A stretch of 15,289 nucleotides of DNA from Clostridium sp. CAG:253 (GTDB lineage Bacteria > Bacillota > Clostridia > Lachnospirales > Lachnospiraceae), in the NCBI GenBank assembly GCA_000436755.1, contig FR887330.1:1-15289 (forward strand). Reading direction: 5' to 3'. The translations under genes were made by a program, and so were the position numbers. The notes beneath the pieces are model-generated. The model did not search any database. It was not told where the DNA came from and saw nothing but the letters and a program-made list of their open reading frames with translations. This document shows, one piece after another, positions 1-7,768 of this stretch; position 1 is the first letter of the stretch, and each line of letters starts with the position of its first letter.

Positions 1-83
1 AACATTGTACGAAATACATCATCATAAGGTGTACTGCTTATATTGCTATTGTTATAGTTTTTCTCTTTATCATTTTTACTCAT
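1..83 (-). CDS. Rpn-family recombination-promoting nuclease / PD-(D/E)XK transposase-like protein, N-terminal fragment
   Basis: The ATG at 83 is preceded by GGAGG at 91-95, seven bases upstream, and 27 codons stay open to the left edge. The visible peptide is a short hydrophilic Asn/Lys/Ser leader followed by STPYDDVFRTM. From memory, a 'TPYDDVFRT' start is typical of the Rpn (YhgA-like, PD-(D/E)XK) proteins that are abundant in multiple copies in Lachnospiraceae; these are nucleases linked to RecA-independent recombination. The catalytic core lies outside the window, so the family call rests on this N-terminal motif alone and whether the copy is intact cannot be judged. It is separated from the upstream C_GCAxxG gene by a hairpin terminator and probably has its own promoter. 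Confidence 0.55.
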   Translation of the reverse strand, partial: MSKNDKEKNYNNSNISSTPYDDVFRTM

Positions 84-95
84 TCTTTTTCCTCC

Positions 96-124
96 ATTAT
101 ACTTAGTTTTTATGGTGTTTTCAA
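96..124 (-). promoter_or_regulatory. Sigma-A promoter of the Rpn-like gene, overlapping its SD region
   Basis: On the minus strand, TTGAAA (119-124) and a perfect TATAAT (96-101) are separated by exactly 17 bases, a near-consensus housekeeping promoter. The -10 box directly abuts the GGAGG ribosome site (91-95). A transcript starting 6-8 bases downstream would therefore begin after the SD and carry only about six leader bases. Confidence 0.5.
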
Positions 125-231
125 TTGTGAATATGTTTGAAAGTTACTTTGATTTTGTCTTTGTGAATGTTTCTGAAATAAGATTTATAAGACTTTTTAA
201 TTTAAGAACTAATAATCCTGTTAAAATCTTG

Positions 232-246
232 TTGATATAATATCAA
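232..246. promoter_or_regulatory. Perfect 7-1-7 palindrome in the gap upstream of the Rpn-like gene
   Basis: TTGATAT-A-ATATCAA is a perfect inverted repeat in the gene-free stretch 84-446. It resembles an FNR-type TTGAT...ATCAA site, but the half-sites are five bases apart instead of four, so I do not assign a regulator. It is about 110 bases upstream of the candidate -35 box of the Rpn-like gene. Apart from this palindrome, the promoter at 96-124 and the terminator at 337-374, I see nothing but AT-rich sequence in the stretch. Confidence 0.3.
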
Positions 247-336
247 GTTACCCAATCAATTTCTATTGTAATTTTTCACAGATATAATTTTTATTTTTGT
301 ATGATTTATACAATACTTTCTCACTTATATTTATTT

Positions 337-374
337 TAAAAGGGTACACCAGTCTTTTGACTAATGTACCCTTT
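337..374 (-). terminator. Hairpin terminator after the C_GCAxxG gene
   Basis: AAAGGGTACA (339-348) pairs perfectly with TGTACCCTTT (365-374), and inside it AGTC (351-354) pairs with GACT (359-362) around a TTTT loop. The result is a 14-bp stem interrupted only by a 2x2 internal loop (CC/AA). On the minus strand it is followed by TTTT and AT-rich sequence, about 70 bases after the stop codon at 447. The T-run is short, so termination may be partial. Confidence 0.55.
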
Positions 375-446
375 GTAAAAAATATTAAATTTCAATCATG
401 TTTATCCTTTGCTAATATAAGCTGTATTATAAATGTTACTTTATTC

Positions 447-857
447 TTACTCAGCAAATACTATCTCTTCCAAGAATTTTGCCGCATCTCTTATGCAGTC
501 CTGACATCCTCTTAAAACAACTCCTGTCTCCACGCCTTTAAGGTCTTTACAGCGTGTTGCTTTGTTCTGGTCGAGAAATTTTTTTAATATTTGTCTTGAA
601 TACTGATATGTTTCCCCTTTGCTTATCGGATTGTCAAGGTTTCCGCAGCTGTTTTTCATTCCTGCTATAACACACGCCCCCGTAAGTGCACCGCATGTTC
701 CTTCCATGCCGCCCATTCCAAGTCCTAATGCTTCCGTTGCTTTAAACATGCTTTCCTCGTCCATTCCGACAAGGTCACAATATGTACAGGCAACTGCCTG
801 TGCGCAATTATATCCTTTATTGTGTCTCTCTATTGTTTTCTCTACTCTTGTTTCCAT
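447..857 (-). CDS. C_GCAxxG_C_C family (cysteine-rich, putative redox) protein
   Basis: This 136-residue protein has the conserved pattern that names the family. It shows NCAQAV with C18, the GTCGALTGAC block with C55 and C62, C71 in SCGN, C103 in TRCKDL, and CQDC with C118 and C121 near the C-terminus, plus C24 and C27. There is no signal peptide or membrane segment, so it is probably cytosolic. Members are common in strict anaerobes; their biochemical role is not established, and the conserved cysteines suggest metal binding or thiol redox chemistry. The length is normal for the family. The start at 857 has AAAGGAAA upstream. It lies 77 bases after the ABC operon on the same strand and could be read from it. 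I see no convincing promoter of its own in that gap. Confidence 0.85.
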   Translation of the reverse strand: METRVEKTIERHNKGYNCAQAVACTYCDLVGMDEESMFKATEALGLGMGGMEGTCGALTGACVIAGMKNSCGNLDNPISKGETYQYSRQILKKFLDQNKATRCKDLKGVETGVVLRGCQDCIRDAAKFLEEIVFAE

Positions 858-934
858 GTTTTTACTTTCCTTTCTTTTATCTTAATTTTTATTTTTCACA
901 CAAGGAGCAAAGTCCCTTTTCCCCCAATATCTTT

Positions 935-2605
935 TTATATTGTATCACAAAACCTCTTTGACGTAATCACGCAAACAACAATATTATATAGAAGATAAAT
1001 GATATACACAACCGCATTATAATATGCTGTTATATCAGATACAGATGCACTGCCGATTTCCGCTGCTGCATTTGCTGCAATAACTGTTATTACAACTGCC
1101 GACATGCAATATATCAGCATTTCAACTAAGTTTATTTTTTTTATACCAGCTGATTTCATCCCAAGCTGTCTGAATGTACGCCAGTCTTTTATGCTTATTT
1201 TCATAACCGCACTTAGTATTGCGACTTCCAGTATTGCCATAAATACAAGTACCACAAATGCTATTCCTAAAGTGGCGAGCCTTTCTGATATTTTGTCATT
1301 ATCGTAGCCTTCCAGTGACATTCTGTATGCGCTGACTGCCTGATATTTTTTATCCGCTTTATTTATCGCATCTATAACCTTGTCAGTTTTTGCATAGTGT
1401 GTTATATAAACCGATGCCTGCCTGCTTTCATTTTTAAAATATTGATAATAAAGATGCTTTGATATTTCAAGAAATGTTCCTGAATAATCGGTCATTTCAT
1501 CGGTGAGTTCAAGTTTTAAGCTATCCTTTTTATTACTCAGATTTCCGTCACTTTTTCTTTTTTTAATATAGATAAGTGCCTTGCCTCTAAGCGCCTTTAC
1601 ATCTTCTTTTATAGTATTTACATCTGCCCCAGAGAGCCATACCGTCATATTGCAGGACGCCCTTGCCTTTTCGCCTGAAGCAATGCCCCATCTGGCATCA
1701 TATTCTTTTAACGCTTTTTTATCTCCTCTTATGTCCTGAACACTATCATAAAGCCCTTCATCCCTGGTTTCACTGTAAACCGGTCTTACCTGTGCTTTTC
1801 CAAGAAACCAGCCAAGTTCCTTAAGATACTGATAAAACAATGTAAATTCTGCTTCGTCTGACTGTGAAGTAAGCATATTACAAAGACTTGTTGAAAAATA
1901 CGCCTGCGTTGTCTTTTCTTTCAGACATCCTGTTATCTTCATGTCCTCATAATAATAGTCATCTGCGTCCCAGATATTTTTTGCCGTAAAATAAAATCGT
2001 TTCGTCTGTCCCACCACCGAGGTATCTTTTGAATACATCACAACCTCATTATTTTTTTCAGGCAGTCTGCCCGCTGCAAGCATTGAGCCGTTAATACAGC
2101 TTGATGATTTCATAAATTTATCAGCTTTTAAAAATTCAATATTCCTGTCTGCCGAAACTGCTTTTTTTATTCCTTTGGCATAAGTGACTATCCTGTTAAA
2201 TTCAGATACGCTGTTCTTATTTACTGTACCATAACTGTATTGATAGTCTTTTCCCTCATCACAGTAATAATTTATGTCATCCGCTCTGTCGCATATGTCA
2301 GCCATGCGCACATAACTTATTTTATTCAACTTCTCTATATCGTTTTTATCAAATGAACTTCCGTCTTTTTTTATTACAGCAATCCTTGTCTTGTCAGGAT
2401 TAGCATAAATCTTGTCATTATATTTTTTTGTCAGTGAAGCATCTTTATTTGCATATATCACACTTATAAATATAAATGACATAACTGATACAACACCAAA
2501 AAAGCAGAGGAAAAACAATCCTCTGATTTTTTTGGTAAAAATATTTTTCTTAACAAAATACATAACTACAGACATATCAGTTTTTTTATTTTGTTTCATG
2601 TTCAT
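935..2605 (-). CDS. FtsX/MacB-type ABC permease lacking an ATPase domain, paralog of the permease half of the 5117-7621 gene
   Basis: The 556 residues form a complete MacB/FtsX-type permease: helix 1 at about 30-52, a large extracytoplasmic domain at about 53-440, then three helices at about 445-467, 490-513 and 525-548. LGMKSAGIKKINLVEM between helices 2 and 3 is the typical FtsX-family cytoplasmic loop. It aligns nearly end to end with residues about 276-834 of the 5117-7621 protein (for example ICDRADDINYYC, GRLPEKNNEVV, ITGCLKEKT, KHLYYQYFKNES), so it arose by duplication without the ATPase. All six ectodomain cysteines (105, 115, 170, 227, 242, 318) match the paralog. It begins five bases after the preceding ABC gene, whose TGA stop lies within its GGAGTGA ribosome site. 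It must borrow an ATPase, most likely from its operon partners. No truncation scar or frameshift is visible. Confidence 0.85.
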   Translation of the reverse strand: MNMKQNKKTDMSVVMYFVKKNIFTKKIRGLFFLCFFGVVSVMSFIFISVIYANKDASLTKKYNDKIYANPDKTRIAVIKKDGSSFDKNDIEKLNKISYVRMADICDRADDINYYCDEGKDYQYSYGTVNKNSVSEFNRIVTYAKGIKKAVSADRNIEFLKADKFMKSSSCINGSMLAAGRLPEKNNEVVMYSKDTSVVGQTKRFYFTAKNIWDADDYYYEDMKITGCLKEKTTQAYFSTSLCNMLTSQSDEAEFTLFYQYLKELGWFLGKAQVRPVYSETRDEGLYDSVQDIRGDKKALKEYDARWGIASGEKARASCNMTVWLSGADVNTIKEDVKALRGKALIYIKKRKSDGNLSNKKDSLKLELTDEMTDYSGTFLEISKHLYYQYFKNESRQASVYITHYAKTDKVIDAINKADKKYQAVSAYRMSLEGYDNDKISERLATLGIAFVVLVFMAILEVAILSAVMKISIKDWRTFRQLGMKSAGIKKINLVEMLIYCMSAVVITVIAANAAAEIGSASVSDITAYYNAVVYIIYLLYNIVVCVITSKRFCDTI

Positions 2606-2609
2606 ATAA

Positions 2610-5120
2610 TCACTCCTTTACCGCAAGTTCTGCCGGCGGTCTTGATATTATATTGTTTACCGGAAGTATGCTTAGTATTATATTTACTGCAAAAATAATG
2701 ATTATCAACAACAGAACCGCCCACCATGGAAATATCATTTTTATCTGAAGCGACGGTACTTGTGCCATGAATTTTATTACACCGCTTGTTATTATTGTGG
2801 CAGGCAATACCGTATATGTACATAACATCATCATTTCAAGTATATACGCTTTCAGAATACTTCCCTTTTCTATCCCGAGAAGTCTGTAAACCGTAAGTTC
2901 TTCTATTCTTGAAACGGCATTTGATTTTATTGAAAAATAAATCATTACAAATGCGAGTATTGCAAGCGCAAGTGTTACAATGTTTTTTGTTCCAATGCTC
3001 ATTTTACGCTTTTCTTTATAGTTTTTGAGCTGATTATTATAGTTACATTTTACACTTGCCGTAAAACAATCATCCCTATAAGGTGCTGCCTCATTTAGTA
3101 AATATTTTATTGCACCGTCAACATCATCAGTATAGACATTAAATGTCTTTGAATATACATTGTAAGCCGTTCTTATCTTCTGACATTCCTCCTCACTTGC
3201 TACATAATCTGCATCTATGTCATCATTAAAATAACCGACAATCTCAAATGTTCCGTATCTTTCATCGGTAAACAGGAATGAACCTGACATTTTCTCTTTA
3301 TCATAAATAGATTTCTTTGCCAGAACTGTTCCGCTTTTTAGTGTCGTATCGGACTTTATACCACTGTCTTTTTTGTCAGCATAAAGTCGTTTCATCTCTT
3401 CAAGCGAAGCAATATTCATCGCTGAATAAGAAAGTCCGAGTAATTTGTTTTCTTCCACAAATATGTCCGGTTCTCCCGTGTCGCAGACACCTGATATTTT
3501 AAATTCAAGCTGATTTGCGGCTGACATTATTGTAGTTCCAACAAAATCATCAACTTTTTTATACATTCGTGCTATTTGACTGTCTGATTTCATAAAATTT
3601 TCAAGCACCCACTTGTCAACCACTGCCTCATCCTTATTTTCGGGCATTTTTCCGCATATAAGTAACGACTCTTTTAAATGTTTACTTGGGATAAAAGAAT
3701 ATCCGCTAAGGTCTGCAACACAGTTTGCAAGCTGACTGTAACCATTATATTTTACCGACATATCACAATTTGCCGAAATAAATATATCCGAATATTTTTT
3801 ATCTTTTTTTATTTTTGCAATATATTTTTCTACCGCTTCATCAAGTTTGTCAGCATAAGAATCTTCAACAGGATTTAATTTTACGGTAACAACATGGGAA
3901 TCACTTTTTACAACACTTTGTTTATCTATCGACATGCGGTTGGTAAAATCTGCCGTTCCTATAGCCAAAATTACTGATACCATTAAGAGCGTAACTATCA
4001 TAAATGCCTGTTTTTTTCCAAGGAGTTTTAAATTTCCACTCGCCATTTTTATAATTTCACTAAACGGAAGTTTTGCAGATTTTCCCGCCTTCGGCTTTTC
4101 AAGCGAATAGTCAATCTCATCAACACTGTTTATATCTATCTGCGGCTTTTCTTCATCCAACATCTGACAGCCCGATTCCTCACCCTCAAACACAATTTCC
4201 GTGTCCGAAAGATTTTGTATGTACAGCTTTCCGTCTTTCCATGCAAAATTGAGCACTATTTTCTCATTAACACCATTTTGTGAAACATCATTTTTTGTTT
4301 CAGCGGCATTATTTTTTAATTGCTTATCCTCTTTTGCGTTATCGTATATGTTTATCTCAAATTTATCATTTTCAATGCTTTCTTTTGATAATTCTTTTAA
4401 ATATATATTTGAGTCATCCGCTTTCTCATAACTCTTTGTCGCCTTGTTTTTATAATCTTTCTTTATCTGTCCGTCCTGTATCTCAATTATTCTGTCGGCG
4501 AAAAATTTTGAAATTCGTTTTTCATGCGATACCACTATGACAAGACATTCTTTTGATATACTCCTCAAAAGACTCATCGTATTTATTGTATTTTCCTCGT
4601 CAAGATTTCCGGTAGGCTCATCCGCAAGTATTATAGACGGTGCTTTTACAAGTGCTCTCGCAATAGATACTCTCTGCTGCTGTCCTCCCGAAAGTTCCGA
4701 CACAAGTTTCTTTTTGTAACGCCCCATATTTAAAGCGTTGAGGACATATTCCGTTCTCTCCTGTTTCTCTTCCTCTGTCATATCATATACACTGAGTGCA
4801 AGCTTAACATTGTACTCAACAGAGTAATCCATCAACAGATAATAATTTTGAAATATATATCCGAATTTGTCGTTTCTTATTTTCTCTATCTGCTTTGGAG
4901 AATACTTTTTTACTTTCTCTCCGTCATAGTCAATCTCCCCGTCAGCAAACACATCAAGACCACCTATTGTATTTAAGAGTGTCGTTTTTCCTGAACCACT
5001 TTCACCTAAAATCACAACAAGCCCTTTATTTTCAAACTCCAGATTTATGTCATTTAATACATGAAGTTCATTATTTTTTCCCTTATTAAAATATTTATTT
5101 AGATTTTTCACTCTTATCAT
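2610..5120 (-). CDS. ABC transporter ATPase-permease fusion (MacB/FtsX type), LSGGQ subunit
   Basis: This 836-residue fusion starts with a MacB/LolD-like ATPase at 1-222. It has Walker A GESGSGKT at 39-46, Q-loop Q91, signature LSGGQ at 143-147, Walker B IILADE at 163-168 with GNLD after it, and H-loop His199, so it should hydrolyse ATP. A long charged linker follows (about 223-350), including a beta-prone stretch at about 287-340. The permease half has helix 1 at about 372-390, an extracytoplasmic MacB-like core with CGKMPENKDEAVV, and helices at about 713-732, 757-781 and 797-820, with the RLLGIEKGS loop typical of FtsX proteins. The ectodomain contains seven cysteines (452, 467, 489, 546, 645, 684, 692). 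It overlaps the upstream gene by ATGA, which points to translational coupling and a stable complex. The substrate is unknown; peptide or lipoprotein export, or antimicrobial-peptide defence, are possibilities for the family. Confidence 0.88.
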   Translation of the reverse strand: MIRVKNLNKYFNKGKNNELHVLNDINLEFENKGLVVILGESGSGKTTLLNTIGGLDVFADGEIDYDGEKVKKYSPKQIEKIRNDKFGYIFQNYYLLMDYSVEYNVKLALSVYDMTEEEKQERTEYVLNALNMGRYKKKLVSELSGGQQQRVSIARALVKAPSIILADEPTGNLDEENTINTMSLLRSISKECLVIVVSHEKRISKFFADRIIEIQDGQIKKDYKNKATKSYEKADDSNIYLKELSKESIENDKFEINIYDNAKEDKQLKNNAAETKNDVSQNGVNEKIVLNFAWKDGKLYIQNLSDTEIVFEGEESGCQMLDEEKPQIDINSVDEIDYSLEKPKAGKSAKLPFSEIIKMASGNLKLLGKKQAFMIVTLLMVSVILAIGTADFTNRMSIDKQSVVKSDSHVVTVKLNPVEDSYADKLDEAVEKYIAKIKKDKKYSDIFISANCDMSVKYNGYSQLANCVADLSGYSFIPSKHLKESLLICGKMPENKDEAVVDKWVLENFMKSDSQIARMYKKVDDFVGTTIMSAANQLEFKISGVCDTGEPDIFVEENKLLGLSYSAMNIASLEEMKRLYADKKDSGIKSDTTLKSGTVLAKKSIYDKEKMSGSFLFTDERYGTFEIVGYFNDDIDADYVASEEECQKIRTAYNVYSKTFNVYTDDVDGAIKYLLNEAAPYRDDCFTASVKCNYNNQLKNYKEKRKMSIGTKNIVTLALAILAFVMIYFSIKSNAVSRIEELTVYRLLGIEKGSILKAYILEMMMLCTYTVLPATIITSGVIKFMAQVPSLQIKMIFPWWAVLLLIIIIFAVNIILSILPVNNIISRPPAELAVKE

Positions 5121-7621
5121 TTTTCAAACCTCCCCCCAATTAATTTATTAAACGCCTTTACCGTTATACCACAAAGAACAAGATTGTAGATTATATAAAT
5201 CAGATAAAACGGAATCGTGTAATAGGCAAGCATATTCATGATTGTACCGCTTCCACCAACTGCAATAATATTAAATACAACCATCACGAATATAACTGAA
5301 ACCGTGCAATATGAAAACATTTCCAAAATGCTTATTCTGTTTATCGTCTTTATCTTCATTCCTATAAATTTAAGAATGAAGTAATCTTTAATCTTAATTT
5401 TCATCAGTGAACGAAGTATAATCATTTCAAGTATCATAAGCATTATAAGAACTCCGAGAGCTATTCCAAGTGTCGTAAGACGTTCAGACACTTTTTCTTC
5501 ATCATACTCCCCAAGCGACATTCTATATGTGCTGATCGCTTCGTAATTTGAGTCCAGTTTCTCAATACTCTTTATAACTTTATCTGTTTTGGCATAATTT
5601 GTAATATAGACTGCCGCCTGCTTACTCTCATTCTTGAAATATTTATAATAGAGATGTTTTGATATTTCAACAAACTTGTCAGCATAATCAGTTACATCTT
5701 TCTGTACGTCAAGTATAATCTTGATACTTTCACTCTCTAACTGACCGTTTTTATCTCTTTTAGTTATTGTAAGTCTGTCTGTTCCCATCATTGAATTTGC
5801 ATCATCCACATACATATTGGAACTATTTGAATTTCCACCACTTTCCGAAACTTCTGCATTGCATGATACTCTTGCCTTTTCCCCTGAAGGTATTCCGTTT
5901 CTGTAGTCGTAAGCAGCTTTCCTTGCCTCTTTGTTATCAGTTATATCTTCATTGCTGTCATAGATATTATCCCTTGTCTCACTATATACCGGAATCAGAT
6001 TATAACTTCCGCGAAAACTGTCTGAAAGCTTATCATACGCAAAATCAAGCTTAAACTTAGCTCCGTCAGATGATGTCGAAAGCATATTGCAAAGACTTGT
6101 TGCAAAATATGCCTGATTTGTCTTTTCCTTAAGGCATCCGGTTATCTTCATATCCTCATAATAATAAACATCCGTTCCCCAGATATTTCTTGCCGTAAAA
6201 TAAAACCTCTTAGTTTTTCCGACTACTGAAGTGTCTTTTGAATATATGACAACCTCATTATTCTTCTTAGGAAGCCTGCCTTTTGCAAGGTCAGCTTTTG
6301 TAATGCAGCTCACTGACTTCATGAATTTATTCTTTTTGACAAATTCAACATTCATATCCTTTTGGACTGCTTTTTTGATACCTGCTGCATATGTCCAGTA
6401 ATTATCCTTTGTGTCTTCATATGAATATGACATCTCATCGTCGTTTGAAGCACCGTATGAATACTTATAATCTTTTCCTTCCTCGCAATAATAATTTATA
6501 TCGTTCGCCCTGTCACATATATCTGTGTTATTAACATATTTGATTTTGTTGAGTTTTTCTATATCTTTGCTGTTAAAATAAGTCCCGTCTTTTTTCCTTA
6601 CGGCTATCCTTGTCTTATCATCGTTATAATAAATTGACTTGTCATACTCCTTTGTTGATGCATCATCAATATTTGAATAAACCTGACCTAAAAACAAAAA
6701 AGATGCTGCTGAGACAACCATTAAAAACACGACAAATAACAATGCTCTTAGTTTCTGAGTTGAAAAATTTTTCCATGCAAAATATTTTGCTATACTGTTT
6801 GACTTTTTCCTCTGCTTTTTTGAGCCCATTTTATCATGTTTTAATTCTTCTTTTGACTTTTTTAGTCCATCTTCAACAACATCTGTTTTTTTATTATTTT
6901 CCTGCGAATTATTCCTATTATTATCATTCACATTTCTGTTTTGAGTATTGACAGCCATGTCAACTACCACTTCACCATCATGTATCTTTATCTTTCTTGT
7001 CACATAATCCTGTGCCTGCTCATAATTGTGAGTAACCATGATAACAAGTTTTTCTTTTGATAATTCAGCTAACAGTTTTATTATCTGAAGCCCTGTCTCA
7101 TTATCAAGGTTTCCTGTCGGTTCGTCCGCCATAAGCACATCAGTCTCTTTTGCAAGTGCTCTCGCAATGGCAAGTCTCTGCTTCTGACCACTTGAAAGTT
7201 TTGAAGCACGGCTTTTCTCAAAACCTTTAAGTCCGACCTTTTCAAGATATACAACTGCTTTTTTCTCAGCTTCATCTTTCGGAACGCCAAGAATGAGAAG
7301 CGCACTTATCATATTGTCGAGTACACTATAATGACCTATAAGATTGTAATTCTGAAAAACAAATCCAATTTTATTTCTGCGGTATTCCTCCCAGTCATCA
7401 TCATCATACTGAAAAGTAGGTTCACCTTCAACATACATCTCCCCCTCATCATATGTATCTATACCGCTTATAACATTTAAAAGTGTTGTTTTTCCGCTGC
7501 CGCTTTCCCCTGTTATGGCAACAAACTCACCTTTTGAAAATTCAAGATTTACATTTCTGAGCGCCTGCGTAACTGACGTATCAGAATAATAGTATTTATA
7601 AATATTTTGTAGTTTAATCAT
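5117..7621 (-). CDS. ABC transporter ATPase-permease fusion (MacB/FtsX type), LSSGQ subunit
   Basis: First gene of the ABC operon, 834 residues. The N-terminal ATPase has Walker A GESGSGKT at 38-45, Q90, signature LSSGQ at 142-146 (a variant of LSGGQ), Walker B VLMADE at 162-167, GNLD, and H-loop His198. Residues about 222-275 form an Asn-rich then Lys-rich linker. The permease has helix 1 at about 293-313, an extracytoplasmic domain of about 400 residues with cysteines at 369, 379, 439, 496, 511 and 587, and helices at about 718-738, 765-788 and 797-818. FIGMKIKTINRISILEM is the FtsX-type loop. A GGGGGAG ribosome site precedes the ATG and an extended -10 promoter lies just upstream. With one ATPase and one permease per chain, this protein and the 2610-5120 product would together make a full heterodimer. 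The substrate cannot be read from the sequence. Confidence 0.88.
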   Translation of the reverse strand: MIKLQNIYKYYYSDTSVTQALRNVNLEFSKGEFVAITGESGSGKTTLLNVISGIDTYDEGEMYVEGEPTFQYDDDDWEEYRRNKIGFVFQNYNLIGHYSVLDNMISALLILGVPKDEAEKKAVVYLEKVGLKGFEKSRASKLSSGQKQRLAIARALAKETDVLMADEPTGNLDNETGLQIIKLLAELSKEKLVIMVTHNYEQAQDYVTRKIKIHDGEVVVDMAVNTQNRNVNDNNRNNSQENNKKTDVVEDGLKKSKEELKHDKMGSKKQRKKSNSIAKYFAWKNFSTQKLRALLFVVFLMVVSAASFLFLGQVYSNIDDASTKEYDKSIYYNDDKTRIAVRKKDGTYFNSKDIEKLNKIKYVNNTDICDRANDINYYCEEGKDYKYSYGASNDDEMSYSYEDTKDNYWTYAAGIKKAVQKDMNVEFVKKNKFMKSVSCITKADLAKGRLPKKNNEVVIYSKDTSVVGKTKRFYFTARNIWGTDVYYYEDMKITGCLKEKTNQAYFATSLCNMLSTSSDGAKFKLDFAYDKLSDSFRGSYNLIPVYSETRDNIYDSNEDITDNKEARKAAYDYRNGIPSGEKARVSCNAEVSESGGNSNSSNMYVDDANSMMGTDRLTITKRDKNGQLESESIKIILDVQKDVTDYADKFVEISKHLYYKYFKNESKQAAVYITNYAKTDKVIKSIEKLDSNYEAISTYRMSLGEYDEEKVSERLTTLGIALGVLIMLMILEMIILRSLMKIKIKDYFILKFIGMKIKTINRISILEMFSYCTVSVIFVMVVFNIIAVGGSGTIMNMLAYYTIPFYLIYIIYNLVLCGITVKAFNKLIGGRFEK

Positions 7622-7657
7622 ACTTCTCCCCCTTTTATGTATTTATTCGCTAAATCC

Positions 7658-7685
7658 ATCATAGCATACTTTGCAAATTCAAAAA
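7658..7685 (-). promoter_or_regulatory. Candidate extended -10 promoter of the ABC operon
   Basis: On the minus strand, TGC-TATGAT (-10 at 7658-7663, TG at 7665-7666) makes a good extended -10. The only -35-like element is a weak TTTTTG at 7680-7685, with a 16-base spacer. The predicted start is near 7651, giving a leader of about 30 bases that includes the GGGGGAG ribosome site. It lies just downstream of the 7723-7757 terminator, as expected for a new transcription unit. Confidence 0.45.
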
Positions 7686-7722
7686 GCCACAACAATTAGC
7701 TTGTTTTTACTCTAAGAAATAC

Positions 7723-7757
7723 AAAAAAACAGTACGAATAAACTCCGTACTGTTTTT
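7723..7757 (-). terminator. Intrinsic terminator of the serS / zinc-ribbon unit
   Basis: AAAAACAGTACG (7725-7736) and CGTACTGTTTTT (7746-7757) form a perfect 12-bp stem around a nine-base loop. Read on the minus strand, it ends in a run of seven T, 12 bases after the stop codon at 7769. The plus strand also has a T-run, so the structure could work in both directions, although no plus-strand gene reaches it. Confidence 0.85.
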
Positions 7758-7768
7758 AATCTAGTATA

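Noticed and set aside
297..515. Plus-strand reading frame of 72 codons near the left end, and other plus-strand frames
   Set aside because: They lack ribosome sites, overlap well-supported minus-strand genes or the terminator hairpin, and their products are low-complexity Leu/Ser/Phe-rich sequences expected from antisense reading.
902..942. Terminator between the ABC operon and the C_GCAxxG gene
   Set aside because: The possible stems (AAGG/CCTT and CAATAT/ATATTG) are only 4-6 bp, weak, and not followed by a T-run on the minus strand.
935..2605. Permease-only gene as a broken remnant (pseudogene) of an ABC fusion
   Set aside because: It has its own ribosome site and ATG, a complete ORF with all four helices, retained cysteines, and no leftover ATPase sequence upstream. 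It looks like a maintained gene.
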